A DNA stretch of 64,000 nucleotides from Bacteroidota bacterium (GTDB lineage: Bacteria; Bacteroidota; Bacteroidia; Bacteroidales; JAADJA01): positions 186,001 through 250,000 of the forward strand of contig JAHLKX010000005.1 in NCBI GenBank assembly GCA_020444515.1, given 5' to 3'. Below are positions 8,999-18,456 of the stretch, one piece after another. Position 1 is the first letter of the stretch. Each line of letters opens with the position of its first letter. The notes beneath the pieces are model-generated. The model saw nothing but the letters and a program-made list of their open reading frames with translations. It was not told the origin of the DNA and searched no databases. Made by a program: the position numbers and the translations under genes.

Positions 8999-11900
8999 TT
9001 ATTCGATAATAATGCGTTTGGATATCATCCCTTCTTCTGTATCAATCTGGAAGAAATAGATACCCGTATGGAAATCACTGGTGTTAAACTGGTATTCAGT
9101 TTTGTTCACTTTTTCTGATTGCATCATTTGTCCGGCGTAATTGTAGACTGTAATTGTGTTGATGATGAAATCTGATTTGATATTGACAATCTCAGTTGCC
9201 GGGTTTGGATAAATCCGGGTAGAAAGATCAAGTAATTCATCAACACCGGTGATAACATCCACTGTCCATGTATTGGAGGGATCTGATTCGCCTTCATCAT
9301 AAACAGCTGTCACAAAATATTCATAAATCCCTGTCACAGATATATTATCCGTATATTCTGTTTCGGTCACATAATCGATTTGTGTACCATCGCGATAAAC
9401 ATTATAACCCATTAATTCTTTCGATCCCATAATCTTATCAATGGGTTTAACCGTTTGAACCGCTGCATAATCTGTTGGATGAGTTGAAAGATTCGATGTA
9501 GATCCTGGGGTAATTATTGTACCAGTTGGCATGCCAACTCCGATCTCGGCTTTACTTCCATCAGTATACTCAACAATGGCGCGGATCAGGTATGCCTCGT
9601 TCCAGCTCGCCCATGATGGACTTGCATTGTTGAAATCCCATGAACGGCCATTGTTCAGGTCACCGTCAAATCCCAGGTATGTTGTTCCGTTAACAGAACC
9701 AAATCCCACCACAAAGTCACCATCGAATGTAATTTCTTCATCAGATACATCCACTTCCATCCAGTCATCAGGTGCTGCCATTACACTTTCTTCGTAAATA
9801 ATATCCAATCCGGGTTGAGTTCCATCCCATCCAAATACCGTGGCATTAAAATCATTGTCGCCGGCATCAGTAGTTGTGTAATATTTGAGGGTAAGCACTT
9901 TACAGGGACCAGCTGGCGACATGTGTGTAGACATGGTATATCCTTCGTAACTGTATCCACCAGTGGTAACACCATTGTCATAAATCAGCTCTTCAATGCT
10001 TCCTCCGCCTGGTGCGTCCCAAGTAAGATTGATATCTTCTCCCTGGTAAACAGCATCGGGTCCTGTAAGATTCAATGGAGGATCGAGAACCGGAGGCTCT
10101 TCTCCAGAAAGGCAATAATTATCAAAATGATAGAGCGGATCCTGGGTGTCAGAACCTGCAAAGAAGTTATTGCCTCCGAGTTGATTCAATGTACCCGTGC
10201 CAAATGTTCCTGAACTCCAAACCCAGCCATGAATCAATTCACCATCCAGGTAGAATTCTGCCCAGTCATTATCAAGGTCAACATCAACCTGCATGGCCAT
10301 CCATGTATCATAGGGGAAATCGAAAGTTGCGGCTGCAGCTCCACCGGCATCAATTGATCCACCGGCTTCATAGAAATAAACCTGCATGCCCCATTCGCTG
10401 GTAGCACCTGCAAATTGCTGCAGGGTATTGAAATAACCGTCATAACCATCCGGAATATACATGTCGAAAGTGATGGTATAAAATCCGGAGGTAAAGTTCG
10501 GTATTACATAAACCAGATCGTTGGTTCCAGTAATTTCCACTACCTGACTGCCATTGTCAACAATAAAGGGATCTTCAGCACTTCCGGGATCATTACTCCA
10601 GGTTGTCCAGTCATCAGGATTCTGAAAAACAAGCTGCTCACCGGTATTGTAAGACTCAAAGTCATCGTCAAAAAGGCATCCGCCTGAGCCAGTTATAGTA
10701 ACTTCATCAGCACATTCAGCAACAGACTGTCCTTCATCATAAACAGCTTTAACACAATACTCGTATGTTCCGGGAATAAGACCCGTATCATCATAACTGG
10801 TGGTGGTCGTGCTTCCGATCATATTCCCGTTTTTATAAACGTCATATCCAATCAGTTCATCGCTCTCATCAGGACTTAACCAGCCAACAGCAGCCGCAAA
10901 AAAGTCGATGGCATCATCCGGGTCAACAATGGCACCTATGGAAGCAGTGGTGAATGCCGATTTAAATGTGCCGCCATCAAATTGAACAGCTGCGGTACCT
11001 ATTGGTGAGGGGTTGGTAATTTCCAGAAGATCTTGATCCAGAGATACCAGTTCATCAATATACAGTCCTTCTTTACCAGAGGTATAAATGTCTGAAATAG
11101 TAAAACTCAATCCATCAGCAAATGAACCGGAGATACCAGAAACATCAGCTACAGCCGGAGAGAAAATACTCCAGTTATCCTGGTTAGCCGAACCGACACC
11201 CAGGTAATCATAGGGGAAGTCACCGGCTGAGAAACTACCTGCTGAAGGGAACCTGTCCCATAGGTAGTCATGACCTGATAACAACAAATTACCACCGCCA
11301 TCAAGATAAGCAGCAAGATTTGATTCATCAGTATCCGTCATGGTCTGGTTATTTTGCCAGCCCTCACCACAGAACCATATTACAATGTCATATTGTTCTA
11401 ATGTTGCCAAATCCGGGCCATTTTCCGTTGTAACATCTTCAACTTCATAATAGTCATAGGAAAATCCGTTGGCATCCAGAGCAGGTTGTATATACTGCCA
11501 GTCATCAGTGAAATCCAGGGCACCTGCAGGATTGCTTCCATCGCGGTCAACACAAAGAATGGTCCCAGATGTTGATCCACCGGGTGCATCCCATTCAACC
11601 AAGACATTGTTATCGTCGTAGACTTCAGCCGTTACATTTTGGGGTGGGTCAAAATTTACGCCTTCACCGCACAATTCAAGGCCCCAAATATTCACATTTT
11701 GAGCTGTTCCCAGGATGGTCCAGGTATCCGCAAAAAATGCATTTGAAACTGCCAATCCGCCAGCTATTCCTGTTCCTACTCCCGCAACTGATCCGACATC
11801 AAAATAAACACCTGTTTCGGTTCCTGAAGGAAGCTCGATCTGTACCAGTTCATTTTGAGTTGCACCTACTTGAGCATAGCCCCAAAGGAAAGGGCCATCT

Positions 11901-12484
11901 CCACAATAGGTATTACTTTGATAGGCCATACCATAGTAGCTGTCGCCGGTAGGTCCAACTGGAAATGATCCCAGGTTTGCTCCTGCCAAATCAAATTTGG
12001 TAATGGCCGAGCCCCAGTTATTGGCATAAAAAGCACCATCATCTTCGTTGTAGGCAATGGCTCTGACATCCGTTGGAGCCGTAAATGTGCTGACCATGGC
12101 AGCAGCGTCAAAATCCATCTGGAAAACGGTAGAAGAAGCAGCTCCTCCATAAAAGTAGGTCCCATCGTATGCAATGTCACGGCAACCGGTTGAACCGGCT
12201 ACGGTAAATGTTTCTATCCAGGTGCCATTCAATTCGTATTTTTGGAATTCACCGGCACCATTCCACATCGATGTATATATATAGGATCCATCGGTTTCAA
12301 TACCGGCTTCACCACCACCCACTCCGACTGGCCAGTCGAATTGCAGATCAAAAATATCATCCGTTACAATGGGTGTATTGGATGCTTTTGGGCTCACTTC
12401 ATTAAATGAAGTTTGGCCCATAATTAGTCCTGATGTCAGTATCAACATCAAGGTTGCTCTTGCTAATTTTGTAAAGAATTTCAT
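8999..12484 (-). CDS. Large secreted multidomain T9SS cargo protein with FN3 modules
   Basis: 1161 aa. Signal peptide at residues 1-23 (LILTSGLIMG-Q). Residues about 45-265 are repetitive beta structure like a propeller (IAYDGTYFYGG, IAYNEDDGAFY). A fibronectin III-like module begins near 278 (PPQNVTAEVYDDNNVLVEWDA), is interrupted near 300 by about 240 residues resembling a glutamine-amidotransferase/flavodoxin-like fold, and resumes near 545 (LIGYDVYKNGNMIG). A jelly-roll LamG-like domain spans about 600-795. A second FN3 module is split at the same place (WDAPGGGS near 821, then LMGYNVYRDGTQ near 1031). Residues 1085-1161 form a T9SS type A sorting domain (RIYPNPATEIVNI...GIYFFQI). Likely cell-surface or extracellular; substrate unknown. 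Confidence 0.9.
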   Translation of the reverse strand: MKFFTKLARATLMLILTSGLIMGQTSFNEVSPKASNTPIVTDDIFDLQFDWPVGVGGGEAGIETDGSYIYTSMWNGAGEFQKYELNGTWIETFTVAGSTGCRDIAYDGTYFYGGAASSTVFQMDFDAAAMVSTFTAPTDVRAIAYNEDDGAFYANNWGSAITKFDLAGANLGSFPVGPTGDSYYGMAYQSNTYCGDGPFLWGYAQVGATQNELVQIELPSGTETGVYFDVGSVAGVGTGIAGGLAVSNAFFADTWTILGTAQNVNIWGLELCGEGVNFDPPQNVTAEVYDDNNVLVEWDAPGGSTSGTILCVDRDGSNPAGALDFTDDWQYIQPALDANGFSYDYYEVEDVTTENGPDLATLEQYDIVIWFCGEGWQNNQTMTDTDESNLAAYLDGGGNLLLSGHDYLWDRFPSAGSFSAGDFPYDYLGVGSANQDNWSIFSPAVADVSGISGSFADGLSFTISDIYTSGKEGLYIDELVSLDQDLLEITNPSPIGTAAVQFDGGTFKSAFTTASIGAIVDPDDAIDFFAAAVGWLSPDESDELIGYDVYKNGNMIGSTTTTSYDDTGLIPGTYEYCVKAVYDEGQSVAECADEVTITGSGGCLFDDDFESYNTGEQLVFQNPDDWTTWSNDPGSAEDPFIVDNGSQVVEITGTNDLVYVIPNFTSGFYTITFDMYIPDGYDGYFNTLQQFAGATSEWGMQVYFYEAGGSIDAGGAAAATFDFPYDTWMAMQVDVDLDNDWAEFYLDGELIHGWVWSSGTFGTGTLNQLGGNNFFAGSDTQDPLYHFDNYCLSGEEPPVLDPPLNLTGPDAVYQGEDINLTWDAPGGGSIEELIYDNGVTTGGYSYEGYTMSTHMSPAGPCKVLTLKYYTTTDAGDNDFNATVFGWDGTQPGLDIIYEESVMAAPDDWMEVDVSDEEITFDGDFVVGFGSVNGTTYLGFDGDLNNGRSWDFNNASPSWASWNEAYLIRAIVEYTDGSKAEIGVGMPTGTIITPGSTSNLSTHPTDYAAVQTVKPIDKIMGSKELMGYNVYRDGTQIDYVTETEYTDNISVTGIYEYFVTAVYDEGESDPSNTWTVDVITGVDELLDLSTRIYPNPATEIVNIKSDFIINTITVYNYAGQMMQSEKVNKTEYQFNTSDFHTGIYFFQIDTEEGMISKRIIIE

Positions 12485-12693
12485 GTTAAAAAATTTAATT
12501 ATTCGTTATTGAATGATTTAATCTGTATACTCTAACTCTCGCAGCGCAGCTATATATTTCTTTAACAGTTTTTTGGAACCATCACAATGGGATGGGTTTT
12601 TGTAAGTCCAAAGGTAGTTATTAGGTATGACAGGTTTTTATTGGTTTTGGTTGCTCAGTTAGGGATTATTATTGCGTAGATGAGCAAATGTAA

Positions 12694-13641
12694 TTAATAC
12701 CTATCAAAAAGTCGACCCTGCCATGTATTGAGTTCTTCCATTTTTTTTTCAATTTTTAAATTGACCTGGTCATTGCGGATCACTCCCCAATTAGGCCCCG
12801 CATGGAAACGAGGAGGAACCTCCCCGGTGAATCGCTCAATGATAAATTCGGGATTGAGTTTTTCTGCAAATTGAACTATAAAATCGATGTATTCTCCCAT
12901 TTCAAAAAGATCATAGTTTTCCGGGTTCTTCTCAAAATCTTCAGCCATGTGTGTACCTTTCACAATCTGAAGTTGATGGAATTTAATGGTGGTTAAAGGC
13001 AATTTATTGATCTTCTCCACAGATTTCAACATTTCGGTCCTCAATTCGCCGGGCAAACCAAAAATAAAATGGGCACCGGTATTGATTCCCCGTTTTGCTG
13101 TATCCGTAATCGCTTTCTTGGATTGAGCCCAACTGTGCTTGCGATTGATCCTTTTCAATGTTTCGTCATAAATTGATTCAACACCATATTCGATCAAAAG
13201 GTAGCAATGGCTTGCCAATTCAGCGAACCAATTTAGTTTTTCATCATCCACACAATCGGGTCGTGTGCCGATAACCAATCCAATGACTCCAGGAAAATCC
13301 AGCGCTTCCTGATAAATTGATTTTAACTTATCAATAGGTGCATAGGTATTGGAGTAGGTTTGAAAATAGGCCAGGTATTGATTCGCTCTCCGGTACCTGA
13401 CTTTATGAAACCCTATCCCTTCCCTTAGTTGCTGTGATATGGATTTATCAGGGGAACAATAAGAAGGATTAAAAGCATCATTGTTGCAATAAGTGCAGCC
13501 TCCCCTGGCCAATCGACCATCTCGGTTGGGACAAGTAAATCCTGCATCAATGGATACCTTTTGTACCCGTTCACCGAATTCTTTTTTAAAGTACTCGGAA
13601 TAGGTATTAAACCGCCTGTTATGTCCCCAAGGATTTGTCAT
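12694..13641 (-). CDS. Radical SAM protein, YhcC/TIGR01212 family
   Basis: 315 aa cytosolic radical S-adenosylmethionine enzyme. The cluster-binding segment FTCPNRDGRLARGGCTYCN has the spacing typical of the YhcC group, with CTYC at its end. Further family features are GLVIGTRPDCVDD, ELASHCYLLIEYGVESIYD and GAHFIFGLPGE. The biochemical reaction of this family was not established to my knowledge, so the name is descriptive. ATG at 13639-13641 lies 12 bases downstream (minus strand) of the terminator hairpin of the POT transporter gene. Its own promoter is therefore either inside that gap or it relies on read-through. Confidence 0.92.
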   Translation of the reverse strand: MTNPWGHNRRFNTYSEYFKKEFGERVQKVSIDAGFTCPNRDGRLARGGCTYCNNDAFNPSYCSPDKSISQQLREGIGFHKVRYRRANQYLAYFQTYSNTYAPIDKLKSIYQEALDFPGVIGLVIGTRPDCVDDEKLNWFAELASHCYLLIEYGVESIYDETLKRINRKHSWAQSKKAITDTAKRGINTGAHFIFGLPGELRTEMLKSVEKINKLPLTTIKFHQLQIVKGTHMAEDFEKNPENYDLFEMGEYIDFIVQFAEKLNPEFIIERFTGEVPPRFHAGPNWGVIRNDQVNLKIEKKMEELNTWQGRLFDRY

Positions 13642-13652
13642 CTGCAGATAAA

Positions 13653-13681
13653 GACAGGGCGCACCGCAGGTGCGCCCCGTC
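13653..13681 (-). terminator. Hairpin after POT transporter gene
   Basis: GACAGGGCGCACC / GGTGCGCCCCGTC with one internal mismatch and a GCA loop. On the minus strand it follows the POT stop by 23 bases and is followed by TTTATC. A weak T tract makes it an attenuating rather than certain terminator. Confidence 0.7.
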
Positions 13682-13704
13682 TTTTATTTTTAAAACAGTA
13701 TATA

Positions 13705-15537
13705 TTACATAGAATCTTTGGTTACCCTTTCGAGTCGTTTCATGATTGTGAAGATAAAAACAGCTGAGAGTAAACAAACAAAAATAAAGATGGCCCATAA
13801 TTGCCATAACTCCAGTTTACCCCAGAAGAAACTTCCAACAACCAGTAATTTGTTTCCAACGGCAGTAGCCAGTAACCATCCACCCTGCATCAGTCCCTGG
13901 AACCTGGCAGGTGCTACTTTCGAAACAAATGACAATCCCATCGGGCTCAGGAATAATTCGGCAATGGTTAATACAAGGTAACTATTGATTAACCAGTAGG
14001 GCATGATCCTCGAAGAATCAGGAACCGGATTGTATTGCAGTTTACCGGCCTCATCAACATATTGCAATGAGTGAGGAGAAATCAGATTGAGGGAGCCTAT
14101 CAAAATAATTACAAATCCAACTGCAGCGATGATCATACCAATACCTATCTTCTTTGGTGTTGAGGGTTCACTGTTCCTGTTTCTGAGCCAGGTGAAGAAG
14201 CCCATGATTGGAAAGGTCAATGCTACAATAAACAATGGATTAAAAGATTGGAATACTTCCGGTTCAATCGGATTAAGGGAGTCGTAACCGGATACAAAAT
14301 AATACGTCAGATACCCCAGCCCGATCAGCATAGCGGCACCTATGGCTTTTTCAATGGGTTTCTTGCGAAGAATTAAAATAAAGAAGCCTGCCACCGTACC
14401 AATAAAGGCGAGTATCGACTCAAGATTGAAGAAAATATTGGTGAATGGATCCACTGCCTTCAGGGTATAATCACGTGCGAAAAGGGTGAGCGTCAATCCA
14501 TTTTGATGGAAAGACATCCAGAAAAAGATTACCACCAGAAATACCAGCAGCAGTGCTGAAATCCGGGGTCGTTCTTCTTTGGTAGCAATTTGTACAATCC
14601 AGGCCACAAATGCTGCGAACAGTCCGAAAGCAAAAGCAATATCAAAGTTCATTGCTGATATAAAATAAACAGCAAAAAAGACAACGACACCGGTCAATAA
14701 AGCAAGGGGAATAGCCATCGGCTTGCCAGACATCTTAACTGTTTGACTACCATCATTGGTTTCAGCATGGCTTCTTTCTTTTTTCGGCAGGTATTTATTA
14801 AAGATCACATACACAAGCAAGGAAATAACCATTGCCACGGCGGCGATACCAAAAGCATAATTATAGCCTACAGAAAATGCATTAATATAATCATTGGCAA
14901 AAGGGGTTAAATCGGTAACTTCTGTTCCACTTACTTTCGTCGCCAATGCCTGAAAGGTATCCACATCGGCCAGTTCGCCTTTTAAATATGCATGACACAT
15001 GGCTGGCAAACTGCCATCGTGTTCAAATCCTTTTGAACGCAAAAACCAATTACGCATACTTGTGGCAGCAAAAGGTGCAAAGAAAGCACCAATATTGATC
15101 CCCATATAAAAAATCATAAATGCTGAATCACGCACTTTTGCGTATTTTTCATTGTCATACATTTGCCCCACAACTGCCTGAAGATTTCCCTTAAACAATC
15201 CATTTCCAAAGGCAATGGTAAAGAGTCCTATTAACGTAATGGTCAGAGACAATCCCGGGACGGCCATGATAATATAGCCTGAGAACATGATGATGATCCC
15301 CAACAATATAACCAACTTATATTTGTTGGTGGCGTCTGCCAGGATGCCACCCAGCAGGGCTAAACCATAAATTCCAAAATAAAACCAGCTATAATAAGTC
15401 CCTGCCTGTTCCTCTGTAAGTCCATACTTGGCCTGCAAAAACAATACAAGGATCGCCATCATGGTATAAAAGCCGAACCGCTCACCCATGTTGGAAAAGA
15501 AGGCGACCAAAAGTCCTTTAGGATGTCCTTTTAACAT
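13705..15537 (-). CDS. POT/PTR2 family proton-dependent peptide transporter
   Basis: Inner-membrane importer of di- and tripeptides driven by the proton gradient. At 610 aa with many hydrophobic segments it fits bacterial POT transporters with a longer middle section. Motifs are GERFGFYTMMAILVLFL at the first helix, WFYFGIYGLALLGGILAD (the MFS A-loop), and the PTR2 signature FMIFYMGINIGAFFAPF. C-terminal SPMGLSFVSKVAPARFQGLMQG is the second family signature. A loop of about 60 residues after helix 6 (GFEHDGSLP... to TDLTPFAND) is typical of Bacteroidota members. A consensus promoter lies upstream. Confidence 0.95.
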   Translation of the reverse strand: MLKGHPKGLLVAFFSNMGERFGFYTMMAILVLFLQAKYGLTEEQAGTYYSWFYFGIYGLALLGGILADATNKYKLVILLGIIIMFSGYIIMAVPGLSLTITLIGLFTIAFGNGLFKGNLQAVVGQMYDNEKYAKVRDSAFMIFYMGINIGAFFAPFAATSMRNWFLRSKGFEHDGSLPAMCHAYLKGELADVDTFQALATKVSGTEVTDLTPFANDYINAFSVGYNYAFGIAAVAMVISLLVYVIFNKYLPKKERSHAETNDGSQTVKMSGKPMAIPLALLTGVVVFFAVYFISAMNFDIAFAFGLFAAFVAWIVQIATKEERPRISALLLVFLVVIFFWMSFHQNGLTLTLFARDYTLKAVDPFTNIFFNLESILAFIGTVAGFFILILRKKPIEKAIGAAMLIGLGYLTYYFVSGYDSLNPIEPEVFQSFNPLFIVALTFPIMGFFTWLRNRNSEPSTPKKIGIGMIIAAVGFVIILIGSLNLISPHSLQYVDEAGKLQYNPVPDSSRIMPYWLINSYLVLTIAELFLSPMGLSFVSKVAPARFQGLMQGGWLLATAVGNKLLVVGSFFWGKLELWQLWAIFIFVCLLSAVFIFTIMKRLERVTKDSM

Positions 15538-15601
15538 AATCGGTAATTTTTAATTAATATTTGTTTGATTGAATTGAATATCATTTTTGATTGAAAGCCT
15601 A

Positions 15602-15632
15602 CAAAAATAGTTAATTTTACAAGTCCTCCAAA
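15602..15632 (-). promoter_or_regulatory. POT transporter promoter
   Basis: TTTG (15629-15632) and TATTTTTG (15602-15609) on the minus strand are separated by 19 bases, the exact consensus spacing. The ATG is 65 bases downstream of the -7 box. Confidence 0.75.
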
Positions 15633-15728
15633 TTTACTTTGTGCCAATAAATCAAGTATTTACATGCTTAAATAAAAAATTCAGAAATTTGATGTAATAA
15701 ATATACAACCCCTTCGTCTCTCCATTGA

Positions 15729-16244
15729 ATGACGCCCGAAACATTTAAAATAGAAATTCTGCCGATGAAACATAAATTGTTCCGGTTTGCCAGCAGGTTA
15801 TTGCAGAATATACCGGAAGCAGAAGATGTCATTCAGGAAGTTTTTATCAGACTGTGGAATCGAAGAGATGGATTACATCAATATCGAAATTTGGAAGCTT
15901 TTGCAATGACGATCACCAAAAACCTATGTCTCGATCGGCTCAAATCAAAACGCAATAAATCGGATGAGTTCACAGAAAAGCATGAAAAAACAGATTCGAT
16001 TACACCTTATGATCATTTGGAAATGACAGACAGTTATAAAAAAATAAATTTTATTATCGGGCAATTGCCTGATCAGCAAAGGATGATCATTCAGCTAAGA
16101 GATGTGGAGGGCTATGAATATAAAGAAATTGAAGAAATAACAGGAATGAATCAAAATGCAATCCGTGTGAATCTCTCAAGAGCAAGAAAGCAAGTAAGAG
16201 AGACGATGAAAAACAACTATGACTATGAAATTACAAAAAATTGA
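15729..16244 (+). CDS. ECF-type RNA polymerase sigma factor
   Basis: 171 aa sigma-70 family factor with only regions 2 and 4. Region 2 is visible as FASRLLQNIPEAEDVIQEV and FIRLWNRRDGLHQYRN; region 4 as IGQLPDQQRMIIQLRDVEGY with helix-turn-helix IEEITGMNQNAIRVNLSRARK. It directs RNA polymerase to a dedicated promoter set. The next gene overlaps by 26 bases and encodes a membrane protein placed as an anti-sigma factor would be, followed by three exported DUF4252-like proteins; this arrangement suggests the sigma factor controls the cluster, possibly in response to an envelope signal (inference). Confidence 0.95.
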   Translation: MTPETFKIEILPMKHKLFRFASRLLQNIPEAEDVIQEVFIRLWNRRDGLHQYRNLEAFAMTITKNLCLDRLKSKRNKSDEFTEKHEKTDSITPYDHLEMTDSYKKINFIIGQLPDQQRMIIQLRDVEGYEYKEIEEITGMNQNAIRVNLSRARKQVRETMKNNYDYEITKN

Positions 16245-16782
16245 TGAACTGATCTTGAAATTCGAACAAGGTGAAACATCCCTGGCAGAAGAACAGGAAT
16301 TAAAGATCTTTTTTAGACAGGGGATTGTGCCTGAAAAATATAGGGTTTACAAAGACATGTTCGAATTTTATACGTTGGCCGTTCAAGAGGAGTATCCTGA
16401 TCCTGGTTTTGATGACCGGTTCTTTGAAAATTTGGGCGTTCACACCGGAACCAAAACAAGGAAATTAACTCCTTACGGCCGATATACCTGGTGGGGTGTA
16501 GCTGCCAGTATGATTATTCTGATGGGTTTGTACCTCACCCTTTTCAATCAACAGAAAAGTATCGATACTTATGAAAATCCGGAATTTGCATATGCAAAGA
16601 CCAAAAAAGTACTGATGATGGTTTCCGGTAACCTTAATACCGGAATGGACGAACTGTCCAATATAAAAGAATTAGAATCGGGTATGAGTGAATTGAAAAA
16701 TATTGAAGCTTTTAACGATGGTTTGAAGTCAATGAGAAAAATTTCAACCCTGGATAAAACAACAAATTTTATAAAACAATAA
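16219..16782 (+). CDS. Putative membrane-bound anti-sigma factor
   Basis: 187 aa. The cytosolic N-terminal part (about residues 1-85) begins KIDELILKFEQGETSLAEEQELKIFF, a pattern common in Bacteroidota anti-sigma proteins, followed by one membrane helix (GVAASMIILMGLYLTLF, about residues 93-110) and a periplasmic tail of about 75 residues containing repeated short GM-EL-N elements (NLNTGMDELSNIKELESGMSEL is broken by similar turns). The start overlaps the sigma gene by 26 bases; an ATG two codons later is equally plausible. There is no zinc-binding HxxxCxxC motif. Role inferred from order and topology, not from a recognised domain. Confidence 0.7.
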   Translation: MTMKLQKIDELILKFEQGETSLAEEQELKIFFRQGIVPEKYRVYKDMFEFYTLAVQEEYPDPGFDDRFFENLGVHTGTKTRKLTPYGRYTWWGVAASMIILMGLYLTLFNQQKSIDTYENPEFAYAKTKKVLMMVSGNLNTGMDELSNIKELESGMSELKNIEAFNDGLKSMRKISTLDKTTNFIKQ

Positions 16783-16793
16783 ATCTGAAAACA

Positions 16794-17324
16794 ATGAAAA
16801 CAATGCTTAAATTTTTAATCGCTGCTTTGATGCTGTTTCCTTTTACAGTGCATAGCCAAAGTCCTGCCGATGCACTTTTCGATAAGTACTCCGGTCAGGA
16901 CGGTTTTACTTCGGTGTATATTACCCAGCACATGTTCAGTTTATTTGCCGATATTGAAACCGAAGAAGATGAATCCGGGTTTTTAGAACTGGTTAAAAAT
17001 CTGAATTCCATTAAAATCCTTTCGGTGGACCATGATTCCACTGCTGTAGCACCCATGGTCAATTTCTATGATGAGATCATGAAAAATTTCCCGAAAGGGA
17101 AATATGAAGAGCTCATGGTAGTTAAGAAAAAAGACCAGGATGTTACTTTTTATATTCGGAAAGAAGGGAATAAGATAGCTGAATTACTTATGGTGGTTGG
17201 AGGGAAAGATGACAATGCCCTCATCAGTATCCAGGGGGATATTGATCTGAAAACCATTTCCAAACTTTCCAAAACAATGAACATTGATGGAATGGAAAAT
17301 CTGGAAGAAATAGAAAAGAAATAA
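16794..17324 (+). CDS. DUF4252-like exported protein (first of three)
   Basis: 176 aa with a signal peptide of about 21 residues ending VHS-Q. The mature N-terminus DALFDKYSGQDGFTSVYIT is the usual start of DUF4252 proteins and is closely similar to the next gene product. The central ...KGKYEELMVVKKKDQDVTFYIRKEG and terminal LISIQGDIDLKTISKLSKTM repeat the same plan. Function of DUF4252 is not known; members often sit with ECF sigma/anti-sigma pairs. No lipobox, so the product is periplasmic. Gap to the anti-sigma gene is 11 bases. Confidence 0.85.
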   Translation: MKTMLKFLIAALMLFPFTVHSQSPADALFDKYSGQDGFTSVYITQHMFSLFADIETEEDESGFLELVKNLNSIKILSVDHDSTAVAPMVNFYDEIMKNFPKGKYEELMVVKKKDQDVTFYIRKEGNKIAELLMVVGGKDDNALISIQGDIDLKTISKLSKTMNIDGMENLEEIEKK

Positions 17325-17360
17325 TCATAAAATCAAATATCAACACTAAAATTTTAAACC

Positions 17361-17906
17361 ATGAAACGTACACACATGAATGCCATATTAATAGCACTTT
17401 TTCTGGTGCCGGTTTGGAGCATGGCTCAGAATAGCACAGCTGATAAGATCTTTGATGAATACTCAGGCAAAGATGGCTATACATCGATTGATATCAGCAA
17501 AGGATTGTTCGAATTGTTTTCAGAAATTGAAGCTGATGATCCTGAATTTGATGAATTCCAGAAAGCCATTAATGGCCTTGAATCAATGCGACTGTTGGCC
17601 TATTCTGTCGAAAAAGAGAAAGGGACCCTGGCGGAGAAGAATAATTTCATGAAAGCCGTAAAAAATGGTGTTTCATTGAAAGACTTTAAAGAACTGATGG
17701 TGGTCAGGGATAAAGATGCCAAGATCGATTTTTATGCAAAAAGCGAAGGACAAATCATTACTGAAATGATTATGATTGTCGATGGAAAGGATGATGCTGT
17801 TTTGCTCAGCCTTTATGGTGATATCGATCTGAACCATATTGCCAAATTAGGTGCAGCCATGAATATGGGTGGTATGGACTATCTTGGTAAAATGCAAAGT
17901 GAATAA
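17361..17906 (+). CDS. DUF4252-like exported protein (second of three)
   Basis: 181 aa, signal peptide ending SMA-Q. Mature sequence begins STADKIFDEYSGKDGYTSID, strongly similar to the preceding gene product, and shares the FKELMVVRDKDAKIDFYAKSEG and LLSLYGDIDLNHIAKLG segments. The two genes therefore look like a tandem duplication that has had time to diverge. It lies 36 bases after the first copy and 9 bases before the third, within the sigma-factor operon. Confidence 0.85.
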   Translation: MKRTHMNAILIALFLVPVWSMAQNSTADKIFDEYSGKDGYTSIDISKGLFELFSEIEADDPEFDEFQKAINGLESMRLLAYSVEKEKGTLAEKNNFMKAVKNGVSLKDFKELMVVRDKDAKIDFYAKSEGQIITEMIMIVDGKDDAVLLSLYGDIDLNHIAKLGAAMNMGGMDYLGKMQSE

Positions 17907-17915
17907 CCCTTAAAA

Positions 17916-18434
17916 ATGAATGTGATGAAAAACAAAACACTTTTATTGCTTATGATTTTCGTAAGCCTGCCCTTCTTTTTGCCGGCCCAGACGAATCCGT
18001 TGGATGACATGATAAAACTATACAAGGGTCAGGAAGGCTTTTATTTTCTCGACCTCAAAACCAATATGATGAATGCCGGTGATAAGGGGCAAACCGGGGT
18101 TAGTGATGCAGTGGTTAACTTAGTGATCATTTCTTTCGACGAAAAGAAAAACACTTCTTTTAAGGCGGAAAATCTTTATAACCAATTCTTTAGTACAGTG
18201 GATAAGGCACAATACAAAGGCCTCATTGACATTAAAAGCTCTGGCGATAATGTAGAAATGATGATAAAAAATGAGGGTGAACGTTTGACAGAAGTCATCA
18301 TTGCTGTGCAGGAGGAAGATGAGATGACCATCATTGTGGCTACAGGTAATTTTGACCTGAAAGACCTGGCGCGCTTCAAAAATATGCAGCAATGTCACGG
18401 ACTGCAAGTGCTTGAGCAGCTTTGCGAAGAATAG
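17916..18434 (+). CDS. DUF4252-like exported protein (third, divergent)
   Basis: 172 aa from ATG at 17916, or 169 aa from the ATG at 17925, which gives a tidier signal peptide (KNKTLLLLMIFVSLPFF...PAQ). The mature start PLDDMIKLYKGQEGFYFLDL keeps the length and pattern of the two preceding copies (D-Y-G-x-E/D-G-F/Y) but has lost most identity; GNFDLKDLARFKNM at the end matches their GDIDL segment. It carries two late Cys residues (QQCHGLQ, EQLCEE) missing in the siblings. Last gene before a strong terminator. Confidence 0.8.
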   Translation: MNVMKNKTLLLLMIFVSLPFFLPAQTNPLDDMIKLYKGQEGFYFLDLKTNMMNAGDKGQTGVSDAVVNLVIISFDEKKNTSFKAENLYNQFFSTVDKAQYKGLIDIKSSGDNVEMMIKNEGERLTEVIIAVQEEDEMTIIVATGNFDLKDLARFKNMQQCHGLQVLEQLCEE

Positions 18435-18456
18435 ACAGATTCCCATAAGATCTTTG

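Noticed and set aside
13653-13681. Attenuator or riboswitch in front of the radical SAM gene
   Set aside because: A plain stem with short loop that fits the 3' end of the upstream gene; no conserved riboswitch elements seen.
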